From Siderastrea radians (Eukaryota > Cnidaria > Anthozoa > Scleractinia > Rhizangiidae), in contig OZ024895.1 of assembly GCA_964017195.1 (NCBI GenBank), positions 6,630,001 through 6,694,000 of the forward strand: a stretch of 64,000 nt of DNA, read 5' to 3'. Each line of letters begins with the position of its first letter. Position 1 is the first letter of the stretch. The position numbers were made by a program, and so were the translations under genes. Positions 13,001 to 24,335 of this stretch are shown piece by piece. A model generated the notes under the pieces. That model searched no databases, was not told the origin of the DNA, and worked only from the letters and a program-made list of their open reading frames with translations.

Positions 13001-16000
13001 GCAAATTTAAAGACAGGTGGCATTTCTTCAAATTAGAACCAGGCTAATCTCCCACTGGTTTTAGTACCACCATGTGCAACACACCTAAATCAAACCACAT
13101 TAACCCTTGGGCGTACAAGGGGGGAGTGGATGCCATAAGGTTTTCCTTGAATTTTTCCATGACGAATTGTTACCTAGATCTGGCGTTTTCAGCAGCTGTG
13201 CGCATATCTCTAAGACACATTTTGACACAAGTTTGGTGAGAATGGTTGCTATGGTTATGAGATATGATGTCACAAGCAACAGGTAGTCAAGCCATTTTTG
13301 AAGAAAAATTTGTGTTTTTTATCCTTTTTATGTGAAAATTACAAGAAATGTCAACAAAAAGCAGCAAAATGTTTAATTATGTTATATTCTACAAGTTCAG
13401 CATCAAAAATTTCCAATCTAATTTTCCACAAAATCCAAGATGGCACCCAATATGACGGCCATTTTGAATCATGTCAGAGGCCCCCAGCAGTGCAGCAACC
13501 CATAATATGTACCTCACCTTGTAAAGCACATCAGAGGCTTTCTACTAAAGGTGAAATCTTTTCAAAATATTGTAATATAACGAAAACCAAAACCCAAGGG
13601 AGGGGGGGTCCACCAACCCCTCTCTTGTACCACAGTGGGGGTGTGAATTCGCTTGCACGTCCGAGGGTTAATGGCATATAAACATGGAAACTTGAAAAAT
13701 TAAATGCTGTTGTTACTCCTACATACAATGGTCTAAAAAAAAAATAATAATCTCCTCAAAGCAACCAGGGATGTAGCTAAGGTGGAAATTAGTTGATCAC
13801 AGGGGGAAAATTTGGGTCATCTTAAAGAGAAAGAGTCAATCAGACAATGTTTTTCAGCAGGAAATAAAAATAAATTCTAAAGGTAGTTATTTTTTTAACT
13901 ATCTGCCTACCCTTTATATCCCTAGAACAACAGCCATTAATTTTCTTGTGGGAACATGACATTTTGAGGGCAAGGCATATTTGTTCTTTCATAATCTGTT
14001 AGATTAAGGTCAGACAGATTTACCTTTTTTACCACAGCTAAACAGATTATCACATTTTCTCTGTTGCAGTGCAGTGAAAGAAAAACAATCTTCAGAACCA
14101 CAAGCCAAGCCCTCCTGGGCAGCCATTTATTCTGAGTGGCCTATGTGCTCACTGAAATCACAAGGCCATTTGTCGGAAGTTTTGTTTTTTATGATACAGT
14201 AGAAAATCTACTAAGACGTTTCACAGGTTGTCATTTTCAAGTGGATGTGTAGCATGACTACCTCACCTTTCAAAGATTTAGTGCAGAACATTTTTAAACA
14301 TCTTCCTCACATGGCAAAGAAAAAAGTTTCCAAAATCTAATTTCATAGTTACACTATAAAACTTCCTGAGTCATTGCCAAAATTTACAACTGGAATAATG
14401 TCCAATTAAGCTTACTTAATACAAAACAACAAAAATGACCCAATAGCAAATTATTTGTTCAAAAGCATCCATTAACCTGTGAGACTTATAAGCACTTTCA
14501 TAAACAGGTGTGAAATCAAACATCACATCATGTTAACAACTGGATTAGAATCGATAGCTATACCCTTAAAATTCCTGAAATGAATGTATGTATTAATTCA
14601 TTAATCAACTTATTAAATATGCAGTAGAAATATGCCCCACCCTCAAAGAAATTTCAATTTTTCAAATACCTCAGCTGGGATAGTGAGCTTGGTAAAGAAG
14701 AAATTAAATAATTTTGGCCTTTGGCAGCTGTAACTGTATCAGCTCAATAAAATAACATTTCATTTAACATTTTTTAAAAGTCTGCAATTCAACTAATGCC
14801 AGTCTGTAAGTTGATTCTTCTATCATCCACAAATATTTTGGAGGGTGCTAGACATTTTTATGCCAAACACCAGGATAGCTATGCTTTTTTGAGGGAAGAA
14901 AACAGCTGATAAAGTCAAGTTGGTCTTTAGGATGTTATTATAAACAATTTAACCATGTACACATCAACTCTAGAGTTGAAGTAGATGAGATTAATTACTG
15001 AATGATGATCACAGAATTTTTCTAACTTTTCACACCAGATTTCAAACACAGGAGTAAACTGCTTGCCACAGAAATACCATTGTAATAACATAGATTTACA
15101 CATACACACACCACGGCCGTAGCCAGTATGAGGCAAACCGAGGCACTTGCCTCAGTCATTTTTTTTTCATTTTACACCCTAAATACCTAGGAAGAGAATT
15201 TAACCATGGACATTGCCTCAGTCATAATTTCTTTTTCTGGCTACAGCCCTGCACACACTGTAGTCCTAACGATGTCACCATTTTTAATAATCTACACATA
15301 GGATTCAATAGGTTTACAATTCTGTGCAATGAAATTTCAAATTTACATTGTATATCTACAAATCAATAATATAATTTTCAAATAAGTGAATATAAAATCT
15401 GGAAACTGCCATTAAACAACAGGAAACCTTATTTAATATCATTAACAAAGCAGGGAAAATAAAGTCCTAAAATAATTCTCCTTGTCATATGACCAGTATG
15501 ATCCAATGTGTAAAACATCTGACACTCCACCCTTACAGCAGGGCCTCAAGCAAATATTTTCCAGTATGACCTTCCCAATCAGTCAATAAGTATAATTATA
15601 AAATTCTTCACCTGGTGTTTTGCAAGAATGAACAAATATTATGTATTTTTTCAAACTTCCACTCAAGAAAAATCAAAAAATAATTACAGCACTACAGCAA
15701 GGTTACTGCGCAATAGCTTTCACCTGAATATGGACACACTTTACGATTTCATTCCCACTCAAAAATTTGAACCACCTTGTACAGCATTATAAACAGCACC
15801 ACAGGAAAGTACTGCTCAGTAGCTTTCATTTGAATGGTCACTCTTTAGGATTTCATCCACAGACTCAAAAGTTTGTACCACCTTGTACAGCATAATAAAC
15901 AGTACCACAGGAAAGGACTGCTCGATAGCTTTGAATTCAGTGGTCACATTTCAAGATATCATCCATACACTCAAACGTCTGAACCACTTTGAACACAATA

Positions 16001-19000
16001 AACAGCACCACAGGAAAGCACTGGTCACTTAAGATTTCCCTTATGGACTCTTGAGTTAGAAAAGCATAAATTTCTGGAGATTTGAATCTGAGAATAACAG
16101 GGGAATCCAAACAAAAATGACTATTCAGACAGACTACTAACATACAACAAAATAAAAACTCATTACTGGGGAAATCAAATATTGCGTTTTCAACACCAGA
16201 TCACATTTTATCCAGAGGAACAACTTTTCAACAAGTAAAAAAATTTCTTCATGCTAATTAATTGCTCTTGGACGTGACTGCACTTAATTTTTTCAATTAA
16301 GCTGATGACAAGCCAAGCTATCATTTTGAATCTTTTCCAGATGCTGAGTTAAATCCTAGTTTTTAATCTCCAGAAAATGTCCTTATTAAGAAAACCACAA
16401 ACGAAAGAGATTGACAGAAGTGTGAATTGGTTTACCCTTACTTATTATAATAAGAGTGCCCAAATAAAAACTGCCCGTAACAGAACTCCTAAATTTCAGT
16501 TTGTAAATTAATGAAGAACAAAACTAGTTAATGGGATCATTGCTGTTTTTCATTATAACCTTCCCCTTGAATGGCTGCAGTTTTGATTTTCATCAATAGC
16601 CTCAAAAGATAGAGCTACTTTGTAACACAAATTGACAAGACAATACCACATAAAAGTACTGTTCAGTAGTTTTCAATTCTAAATGAGCCATGACCTGTTC
16701 AAATGACTACCTCATTGTATGACTATATAGACAATGTTACAAAAATGCATCAGTCTACATTATTGACATGTTTAGCAAATGTGCACTAAAAATCAAGACA
16801 TTTTAAATTTAAAACCAAGCAGAGACCATTTGAGCCTCTTTATGCCAACACACAACAGACATTATAGCTGAACATCTCTAATATATAGACTTCTGTGTAA
16901 CGGATGTAGAGCACATGAATTGGCTCAAATGGTCCCTGCATGCCTCCAGGGTAAAATGAACTGTCCCTGATAAATAGGTGTTCAAATTACTTGCAAGTCA
17001 GTGCATTGAATTGTTTTCAGCATGATATAAAAAAGTTGTTATTGCTGAAGCATTGACATGAATTTTATATCTCTATACTAAAAAAATGTCTGTAACAATG
17101 AGTTGTTCAAATTACAGAGGTAGAATTCAGTCAAAATTTTGGTCTCTCTGTTATTAAGAAGTGCCCACGTATTACGGGGGAGCTCGTAAGGAGTGCTCTG
17201 CCATTAGCTTATTTTGCTTGTGTAACAGACCTTAATGTACTTTCCTTACTCCATGACCTAAGCAGCTTATAAAATAACTGATTTATTTGTCTATGACCAG
17301 GTTTGCTCTATTTTTACTGCCTGATATAATTGATACTTGCAGCTGGTAATTTGATGCACAGCTTGAATGTAAAAAAAAACATAAACAACACGGAAAACAG
17401 AGAAGATTGCAATGCCGTTTACTGCATCTATAGTTACTTTAAGGCTAAAAACTTTCTTGACAAATGCAAGCTTGTTGGTCTTTGGAAACTAAAGAAGTAC
17501 AAGAGAGAAAAAATTTCAACGGAACAATCTTTCCGTGATTGTTCATAAGTTGTTTCATCTGCAAGTAGTTCACGGGATCATAACAAGCCCTTGTTTCAGT
17601 AAAATGACCCTAACAATTATAGAAAAAAGCACTATTCAACTGACCTACCGGAAAGCTGAAAACTGAGCATGGTGAAATGTATCAATTTCTAGAAAGTTCG
17701 TGGACAACAAAATCAAAGTGCAAGTACTTGTTTACTAAACCAATCAAAAGCTGCACATATTTGCCTCTGTTTGCCAAACCCATCACATTGCTACCCTTCC
17801 AGTTTGTTTGTTATTTTGATGGTTTCAGTGGAGGGTCAAATAATAATTACTCTTAGACTATCTGAGAAAAGAACAGTTGGCCAAAGGGTCAAGAAAGATT
17901 AGATAACAATGACTAAGAAGACTGCCTCCAAATCAAAGCTCAACCTTTGAACATTTTTAGATATTAATATTCAAAACCAAGCATCTAAAAATATAAGCAT
18001 CCAAACAAGTGGAACATCTGAAAGACATTAAAATGTCCAAGCATGTGTAAAACAACATCTTTCGTCATTTAAAGGGATGGGGGAGGGGAGGGCAGTGGGT
18101 GTGTGTACTGGTTTCTTCCTTTGAGGTGTTAAGTACTTACTATTTCCTGTTTCTATTAAGCATATAAAAAAGTGCTTTTTTTTCGTTGCAACAACCACTA
18201 TTCCTCAAAGGATCTCGAAGGTTTAAAACTATAAAACTATTCAGGGGAGTGGGAGAAGAAAACTTAAAAAACTGATAAATTTTATACATGTATTAAATAT
18301 TTTAGTACATGCCAGGGTGAAAAGAGAGAAATTACAGAGGAAAGTTTTTGTCTAGGTACCCACAATTCCACAATTTCTTTAAAGAATAAAAACCCTCTTG
18401 ACAAAATTATGTTTAGCTTGCTGGTCCTTAGAAAAAAAGAAATACAGGTAAATGAAATTCAGCAAAAGATATTTCAATCCAACAGAAAAACTAAGGTCAC
18501 AAAAGATCAAATGACAACTGCTCAGAAAACAAGCCTTCACAAGGCAGCCTATTACGTAACATATCAAACCAATGCCTAAACTTCAAACATTTTCAGATGT
18601 TCAAAACCAGACGTCTGAAAATATAAACATCCAAACAAATTACGCATCCGAACATCCAGTATTTGGAAAGGAACATTCTCTATCAGATTATGAGATGGGG
18701 TAGGGAAGGTTGGAGTTGGAGATGGGGAGGGGGAGGGGGAAGGGGGGGGGGGGGAGAGGAGTCTACTGTCTACCTCAATTCTTCCTGTACATGCAATATT
18801 GCCAGTGTCTATTTAGGGTTAAAAACATTTCTTGTTTTCATTTCTCCACAAAAGGTTTACAACAGGTTTAAAACTGTAAATTTGAACCACGTTGGACTGT
18901 AGGCTAATAAAATCTGTTAAATTCCAAACAGATTTCCAGTATCTATTAAATATTTTAATGGATGCCATTTCCTTAAAGGTTAAAAACCCTCTTAAAGAAA

Positions 19001-22000
19001 AAAAAAACTTTTTACTTGGTGGCCTTTGGGAAAAAAAGAAAAGAACTACGAGAAGATTAAAATCAACAGAAGATGTTTCAATCTGAGAGAAAAGCTAAGG
19101 TCAAGAAAGATCAAATGACACCCACACAGGAACAAGCCTGAGCAAGACTGCCTATTACATACCACATCAAACCAATCTTCAAACTTTGAACATTTTCAGA
19201 TGTTCAAAACCAAGTGCTTGAAAATAAACATCCAAACAAATTAAGACGGATTCTGCTCAACATTCATTCAAGCAATAACAGCAAAAATTATTTACTAAAA
19301 ATCTACCTATAGCACGGTAACATTTTGAATGCTATTTGAAACATCTCACTTTAATTTGCATCTCCAAGTGACCCCATGATTAAATTCTCAAGAATTCTCG
19401 AGAAAATTATTGTCAAATTTCGTAAAAATATGCTAAAAACGGGCGCCATTTTGTTTTGAACCGACATGAAGTGTCTTTTCAATTAAAATATGGATAACTT
19501 CAAGTTCAATTTTCTCTTGTGGGGTCAATATAATTTCTTCTTTTCTTATTCAAAATGTCACCATGCTATGAGTATTTTTTGGTAACTTTATTTTTGCACT
19601 TATCATTTTGTTGCTCGAACGTTTAGCAGAAACCATCTTTAACATCTTAAGGAACATTAAAATGTCAAAAATGTGTAAAGAAGCATTCTCCATTGGGAAA
19701 GGGGAGTAGGTGGGTATGTCCCTTTGGAGGGTGAGGAGGGAGCAGTCTGTTAAATTTCTTCCTGTATTAGCATCCCAACAATGGTTTGTTCCTCTGGAAA
19801 CTTGGTCTCTAGCATGTCCATTCATGGCTTACAAAAGGTTTGACTGTTAAACCATTTTTGAGAGTGGGCAAAGAAATTTTCTTAGATTAAACTGTTTTGC
19901 AGTGCCCATTAAGGCTAGTTTACATGTACTGATTTATCCACCCAATTAGTTCACTCCCTGGTATAGGCAAGGGGATAAAAATCAGCCTGATTTATAACAT
20001 CTGCTGCACTTCGACTTTAATAAATCAGCCTGATTTTTGTCCACTCACTCATTTTCTTAATCAAATCAGGGTAAATTGGCCTGATAAATCCACATATGTA
20101 AATTGGTAGATTTAAATATCCACCTAAGTGGATTAAGTATGCAGAAGACAGTTTCTTGTCTAATGAAACAACAACATGTTAAGACAGGAAACTGAACCAC
20201 TGAAGCTACACTGACCACTTAAAATCCTCATGTTCTTGGTACAAGGCCTGCAGTAAACTGTTTTAATCAAGAAAATTTTATGATAGACATTTATCTCCAC
20301 TGCCAAGCTGGCACTAATGTTTTTCTATTTGCATGCTTAGCTGCACTACCACTTACTGAAGTTAAATAAAGAACATTTCAATTTTATTTATTTTTATCTT
20401 AGCCAAAAACAGGGTTGACAAAAGACTTCCTTCTCAGCTAACTGATACTGAACTAATATGCAATGATCACTGAGTCCAGAGATGAAATATACAAGGAATT
20501 CTACAGCAGCTAATTAACCTGAATATTGTGTACTATCTTTAATAGTAACAGTCCACAGACAGCTGCATTCATTGTTAGTATCTATTTTGAGAGAAAAACC
20601 AGGAAGTGGTCTAATCTCTATAAGTTTGATCACAATGCTAATGATCAACTTCCTGTATTAGTGTGCAGGAACAACAATTTTTAAGAGCAACATTTTCAGT
20701 TGTGTCCACTGATTCATATAGCCCATGCCATGCAATGTAGTCTGTTGAAAACTGTTTGACAAAACACTATCAACATGTAGAACAATTAAAACGACAAACT
20801 GAAACAAAGTAATGGGCTATTCTGAAGGCACTTTTAATTTATATGCAGATTAACTGTTAATTTGTCTTGCATATATTTAGGTGTCTGAGCATCACGAGTT
20901 GTCAATCTTTCATGTTCGATCACACAATGTTTTAGTCTGCACAGTAAGCTCACATTTTATATCTTAATATTTTCTACAAAGTTAAAGAAACCACACATCA
21001 CTTGAATCATAAACACATTTGTGCGCATTTACCACAAAAGTCACACAAAAGAAAAATTGCATAATTAGTATTCCATGTTCCGGAGACAATTAAACAAAAC
21101 AAAGCAAATTATTTCAATGGCGGCCTTATGCTCTGGAACATCATGAGAAACTGTGCCTAGTTGTCGTCGCCAAAGACTTCACCTCAAGCTTTTATTTTCC
21201 ACAAACTGTTCCTTCTTTCATCAAAATCAGCAATTTTTTCTGCATGTTAGTTTTTAAACTACAGCTTGTTTGTAGTTGAAAAAGTTGTATCCATCCATTG
21301 TCATTGCATCAGACAAAGGAATAGTTTTGCAGTCATTCAAAAGACACCTCAGTGATGACCCATGGATAGAAGATATGAGCAACTTTGAAAACTAAAAAAA
21401 AGAAATTCATTACTGCATGGGCTACATTCTTAGCAGCATAAATAAAAATTAACTCTACAATTTGTAAAATTAGCATTCTGTCTTACAGGTTTCCTCGTGC
21501 ATGATGAAATATCCTAAGATTAAAAAAAATTTTTCTAGTTTTTTCCAGAATCCACAAACTTCATACACTTCGCTTAAAACTGCATTTTGAATGAATTAAC
21601 GAAGAGAATATCCCTTTTTTTAAGAACTGAAGAATACATTAATATTAAAAATTCTGCATGAATGTAAATGATAAAAAGTTCAAGGTTTATATAAAACAAT
21701 CTTTGTTGATCTTAGACTGACAGGCTTGTGTTTCATAATGTTCTTTACAATAAGTCGATTTAAACTGATTGACTTTTGGAACTGTAGAAACAAATTTCCC
21801 TTCTGAAAATACTTTTTTGTGAACTGAACGAAAACAAATTCTTAGACATGGCTTATCATCAACTGCCAACAATTCTTGTAACGTTTTCATGACTCACTTG
21901 ACTCTTCCACCTCCAATGATAATTTTTTTAGATCAGTAATAGCATTCTTTAATTCAGTATGGTCAAATTATCAAATTACCTTTCTAAAGTTCAACAATAT

Positions 22001-24335
22001 CCTTATAAAGGAAAAAAAGAACAATCAAAAGCATAATATTAACACAACATGACTGTTCTTATTTCTTTTTATTTAATTCACAAAATATTCTCATTATCTT
22101 GATTGTGCAAGGTATTGTTATTTTTCAAAGCTGCAAGCACATGGATAAACAAGCAACTACAGTACAGTGTATCTTGACATTTTACAACTGACTCCAAAAT
22201 GAAGGGGCTTACAAGATGACAAACTTTCTTAATAATTTAACCTTCCTTCTCAAACATACATTGCTTCAAATTTCCTCTTTGCAACTTTTCCCGTTCCCTA
22301 ATGGCGCACCCAAATTGACAAAGCCAGTATTTTATTTTTCAACATGCAATTAGAGTGATTATCTCAGAATGAATCTTAATGAAGTGATTTTGAGATAATA
22401 ACACTGAAATGTATGCTAATAAAATGCTTTAAAAGCTAATGCCTGTCAGTCCAAAAAACTGGCAAAATGTACAAAGGGTGGGCAGGGAGGAGGAGAAGAA
22501 GGCGTTCACGCAAAACAAAACAATAAAACGGGATTAGGAATAGGGTATTCAACACAAGACAAAAGCTTCCACTTCGAGCCAATTTTGGGGGAAAAAGCCG
22601 CTATTTCAACCACAAGCAGAATGCAATATACATTTCAATCTCATTACAGGAAATCGTGACTTAGAGCATTTTCAATTGTTGTCAATTAAACCGGTTTCCC
22701 ATGAGATAAAAGTTTACAAAAGGAAACACGAACAGTAGTGATTGCGGATTGTAAACGATGGCAATTGAGTTGTAAAAAGTGTCGTGTTTGCACTTCTTGG
22801 AACGGTATCAGTTTTGTGTATGCTTTTCAAATCCTTTGCGGTCAAAAATCAAAGCCGATTTATAGGTCACCCGTGAAAATAACAAGACAAATTTAACCTT
22901 GTCGGCTGGTACAATAGTGGACAACGTTCTGATTTAATTCTTGCAATGATCATTGTAAAACCCAACGCAAATAGTCTGTAGATTTTCCTGTAATCACGCA
23001 TAAAAATATATTCTTTCCTTACTCATGTGCTATGCACTGCGACAACTAGTAATAGCATACGGATCATTAAGTGTCCACCGGCAAGTCACAATTATGAATG
23101 GGAAACTTTCAGAAATGAATAGATAACGACGCCTGGCGGTCACAGAACAACAATAGACAATTCTGTTCTACTTCACTAGTTCCATAGTAAATAAAAGAGA
23201 GCGAATTTACAGCGTGGAATTAAAACGTCTTAAGCACAACATAACACGCCTACCGAAACCCAACTCAAAAACTTTGATTGCGCTAGTAATTTTCATTTTA
23301 ACTTTACTCCGTTCATCAGAAAAAAGCACTCGTAGTTACAAATACTCTGACGAAAATGGCACTTCGTTCTTGATGTATGCAAAGGAATGAATGAAAACTG
23401 AAAGTCTTCAACACGGAATATTTCATTCATTCATTCATGAATATTCTTCGTGTTGTCTGGATACTAAAAATAAGGACGCGTAGAAAGCGGTCGCAAACTA
23501 GATGTCGCAAAAGACATCTACGCTAAACTTGATTTCTAACTTTCACTCGTTAAAATCTCTTACCTTGTGGGCATTGGCAAGCGCTTCTGCCTCGACCTCC
23601 GTTTGTGTAGCTTGAAGTAGAAGGAGAAGTAGGGCTGACTTGATTTAATAAGAAACTTATATCCCTTCGTACAACCTTCAGTTGCTTCCTCACGTACCTC
23701 TGTACGTACTCTCTATAAGTTCTGGGAACTTTCTTCAGTGGCCTCGAAGGTTTCGTGGGTTGTGTGTGAGAGGTGCTTCTCCGAGAAATGTGTAAAGAAG
23801 GCATACTCTGTGAAGATGCAACAAAAAAAAATTCCGCAAGTAAGCATCTCTCGGGTTACAAACGTCAAAACTTGTGAAGTGTGTAGTGTGTAGATGAAAT
23901 CACACACCAAAGCCGACGCGTTAAAAATGTCGGATTACACGTAGACCGCTCATTTGATTTCCAACCTTCGCAGATATTACGATCAACTTAGCAATGAGAA
24001 ATCGCACGTACCTGAAGAAGAAGCGGCGGTGTAGTGACATTTGCCGTAATCACAGCAAAAGGAGAAAGCGTTGAATTAACTCTTCGAAGCACAAACGGGT
24101 TCTCGTTGGGCTCTCTCGCAGAGAGTTTATTGGGATCTCCGAGTTGCGCTAAACGCGTTTGTACTTTGTCCAACTTGATAAATACCACCACAAATAGTAC
24201 AACAAATACGATATTAAACACGAAAGACAGACACAGCAAATTAGGCAAAGTTAGCGTAGATTTGCCACAAGTACAAGGTCTCCTTTCAGACAACTTGCTC
24301 TGTTGACCGATGTGGTGTTCTGTAGATCTCTCCAT
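2775..24335 (-). CDS. TNF-superfamily ligand with collagen stalk (whole gene span)
   Basis: A trimeric membrane cytokine of the TNF superfamily that signals through TNF-receptor-type proteins. Exon order on the minus strand: 24335-24012, 23807-23564, 11219-11193, 10136-10083, 9381-9346, 8510-8442, 6603-6485, 5257-5227, then either 4106-3775 or 3154-2775. Every junction closes in phase, giving 411 or 427 residues. Architecture: cytoplasmic tail, one membrane helix (residues 30-53), a basic stalk, about 33 Gly-X-Y triplets with one interruption, then the TNF jelly roll ending [10 protein letters not shown] helix plus collagen plus TNF is the layout of ectodysplasin, while the C-terminal strand resembles TRAIL. 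Orthology to either is not settled, so no symbol is given. No clean RXXR furin site was seen in the stalk, so shedding is uncertain. An extra collagen exon in the 12.3-kb intron 2 cannot be excluded. Confidence 0.85.
3545..3550 (-). terminator. candidate polyadenylation signal, TNF isoform 2
   Basis: AATAAA on the minus strand about 225 nt past the TAA of the proximal terminal exon and before the distal one. It would let the proximal exon end its own transcript. Confidence 0.35.
3775..4106 (-). CDS. TNF ligand terminal exon 2 (proximal, alternative)
   Basis: Acceptor CTCTTTTTGACAG at 4108-4107, then 109 codons and TAA. The TNF landmarks are present: [19 protein letters not shown], a central LMHYVCVNG strand, [10 protein letters not shown], and the terminal [10 protein letters not shown]. 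It is 16 residues shorter than the distal copy, lacking most of the insertion before the GGVFEL strand, and has no cysteine in that loop. Same phase and same first codon (glycine) as the distal copy. No internal stops or frameshifts, so it is not a decayed duplicate. The likely outcome is two ligands with one stalk but different receptor-binding faces. Confidence 0.86.
4107..5226 (-). other. TNF gene intron before the terminal exons
   Basis: No further TNF-like exon seen. Open frames of about 149 codons (plus, 4080-4529) and 66 codons (minus, 4631-4831) lack domain features. Confidence 0.4.
5227..5257 (-). CDS. TNF ligand micro-exon (first beta strand)
   Basis: A 31-nt exon between acceptor TTATCTGTAG and donor ACAG/GTCATA. 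It encodes [10 protein letters not shown] plus the first base of a glycine codon. PSAHL is the entry motif of TNF domains (the A strand, as in P-A-x-H-L). It starts in phase 0, matching the end of the last collagen exon, and ends in phase 1, matching both terminal exons. The donor is weak after GT, which could favour regulated splicing of the next exon. Confidence 0.75.
5404..5500 (-). repeat. ~108-bp repeat, single unit
   Basis: Matches the consensus of the dispersed ~108-bp family: a CTTGCACAGCATAATAAAC segment, then CACCACAGGAAGGGACTGC, then CATCTGAATAGTCACACTT. It sits between poly-G tracts in a TNF intron. Confidence 0.6.
5567..5774. mobile_element. MITE family 2 copy
   Basis: Ends AACCCTTTGAGCCCCAA and TTGGGGCTTAAAGGGTT enclose about 208 bp. 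Internal landmarks shared by the family: TCTAATTTCTCCTTACAATA near one end and GGAGAATATGCATGTGGAT near the other. Relatives: 8556-8779, 29096-29285, with partial copies 41745-41905 and 49700-49860. Confidence 0.75.
5833..6031. mobile_element. small inverted-repeat element
   Basis: TGTGTAGTTCCAGAAAA at one end is mirrored by TTTTCTGGAACTACACA at the other, about 200 bp apart. It is noncoding, in a TNF intron, and seen once in the window. Confidence 0.6.
6485..6603 (-). CDS. TNF ligand collagen exon 5
   Basis: A 119-nt exon between acceptor TTACTTGCAG and donor GAA/GTAAGT. It reads [18 protein letters not shown], then [18 protein letters not shown], then SLE, so about a dozen uninterrupted Gly-X-Y triplets end just before the TNF head. 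It begins inside a glycine codon (phase 1) and ends in phase 0, the one switch of phase in the stalk. Confidence 0.88.
7131..7594. mobile_element. MITE with GTCGGAGTC internal repeats
   Basis: Ends GGCTGGTTTTCACTAGCGAC and GTCGCTAGTGAAAACCAG bound about 460 bp. The TTTTCACTAG motif recurs inside in both orientations with GGAGTCGGAGTC tracts. TTAA-like bases flank both ends. It inflates short spurious frames and contains no gene. Confidence 0.75.
8036..8152. repeat. (GTA)n microsatellite
   Basis: About 115 bp of almost pure GTA/TAG triplets, followed by ATT triplets to 8185. It produces spurious poly-Val and poly-Leu frames on opposite strands. Confidence 0.95.
8442..8510 (-). CDS. TNF ligand collagen exon 4
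   Basis: A 69-nt exon (acceptor TCTCGCAG, donor CAAG/GTATTG) encoding [20 protein letters not shown] then DQ. It holds the only break in the triplet run (GDT-GK-GEK), which explains its length of 72 minus 3. Phase 1 at both ends. Confidence 0.88.
8556..8779. mobile_element. MITE family 2 copy
   Basis: AACCCTTTAGTCTCA at one end and TATAATTAGGGTT at the other. The internal TATTTCTTATGGTACCAGTT and GGAGAACTTAGATGCTTGTC blocks match the family in reverse orientation. Confidence 0.65.
9346..9381 (-). CDS. TNF ligand collagen exon 3
   Basis: A 36-nt exon (acceptor TTGTTCTAG, donor AAAG/GTAACA) encoding [11 protein letters not shown] flanked by split glycine codons: four Gly-X-Y triplets. Phase 1 at both ends. 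Confidence 0.82.
9820..10008. repeat. (ATG)n microsatellite
   Basis: Nearly 190 bp of GAT/ATG triplets with GGT variants, 75 bp upstream of a collagen exon in transcript terms. It makes spurious poly-Met and poly-His frames. Confidence 0.95.
10083..10136 (-). CDS. TNF ligand collagen exon 2
   Basis: A 54-nt exon (acceptor GTGATCAG, donor AATG/GTAAGT) encoding [17 protein letters not shown] between split glycine codons, which is six triplets. 54 bp is the hallmark exon length of fibrillar collagen genes. Phase 1 at both ends. Confidence 0.87.
11193..11219 (-). CDS. TNF ligand collagen exon 1
   Basis: A 27-nt exon (acceptor TTTTTTCAG, donor AGAG/GTTAGT) encoding LKGDPGPR between split glycines. 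Phase 1 at both ends. It joins in frame to CQCPQG, the end of the stalk exon at 23564. Confidence 0.8.
11341..11553. mobile_element. MITE carrying a half unit of the 108-bp repeat
   Basis: TTAACCCTTTCACCCCCAAG and GGGAGTGAAAGGGTTTA are inverted ends about 213 bp apart. Positions 11432-11520 inside match the 108-bp family (TTTCATTTGAATGGTCACAC, then GGATTTCATCCACAGACTC). This hints that the dispersed repeat began as MITE interior sequence. Confidence 0.6.
13100..13671. mobile_element. MITE-like element, TTAACCCTTGGGCGTACAAG ends
   Basis: TTAACCCTTGGGCGTACAAG at the left is mirrored by CTTGCACGTCCGAGGGTTAA at the right, imperfectly, 572 bp in all. Poly-G lies near the left end and poly-C-like sequence near the right. 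The 127-codon plus-strand frame inside lacks protein features. Confidence 0.6.
15768..16075 (-). repeat. ~108-bp repeat, three tandem units
   Basis: Three successive units spaced 108 and about 104 bp, each with a CCACCTTGTACAGC-type start, AAACAGCACCACAGGAAAG, TAGCTTTCATTTGAATGGTC and GATTTCATCCACAGACTC. Confidence 0.8.
16560..16690 (-). repeat. ~108-bp repeat, degenerate unit
   Basis: TCATCAATAGCCTCAAAAG, AGAGCTACTTTGTAACAC and AAGTACTGTTCAGTAGTTTT follow the family order but with many changes. Confidence 0.5.
17450..19850. repeat. long degenerate tandem repeats
   Basis: Three or so copies of a composite unit of roughly 0.6-1 kb. Markers recur in the same order: GGTCTTTGG / GGTCCTTAG / GGCCTTTGG before poly-A (17478, 18423, 19020); AAAGATCAAATGACA (18502, 19109); TTCAAAACCA with CATCCAAACAA (17970, 18602, 19202); and a G-rich tract before TTTCTTCCT (18078, 18697, 19697). 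Confidence 0.6.
23564..23807 (-). CDS. TNF ligand exon 2, stalk
   Basis: A 244-nt exon from acceptor TCTTCACAG to donor CAAG/GTAAGA, encoding the extracellular stalk. It is rich in Ser, Pro, Arg and Lys ([20 protein letters not shown], then KVVRRD) and ends [13 protein letters not shown], leading into the collagen run. The CXC pair could link chains next to the triple helix. Basic clusters are frequent but none is a clean RXXR or RXKR. In frame from exon 1 (phase 0) and into the collagen exons (phase 1). Confidence 0.85.
24012..24335 (-). CDS. TNF ligand exon 1, cytoplasmic tail and membrane anchor
   Basis: ATG at 24335 opens 108 codons ending at a strong donor (TTCAG/GTACGT). Residues 1-29 are a short tail ([10 protein letters not shown]) with CTC at 21-23, possibly acylated. 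Residues 30-53 form a hydrophobic helix ([15 protein letters not shown]). No signal peptide, so type II topology. NST (87-89) and NVT (99-101) are glycosylation sequons on the outside. This ATG is chosen because it is the only in-frame Met before the helix. Confidence 0.85.

Larger units (their letters stand above)
11554..23563 (-). other. TNF gene intron 2 (bulk), repeat-rich
   Basis: No convincing exon was found. It contains a MITE at 13100-13671, 108-bp repeat arrays at 15768-16075 and 16560-16690, long degenerate tandem copies at about 17450-19850, a possible MITE with TTTACATGTACTGATTTATC-like ends at 19918-20105, and otherwise AT-rich unique sequence. A further tiny collagen exon could hide here, though the triplet frame closes without one. 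Confidence 0.5.

Noticed and set aside
15768..16075. CRISPR-like array of regular repeats
   Set aside because: Units are ~108 bp head to tail without unique spacers, in animal DNA.
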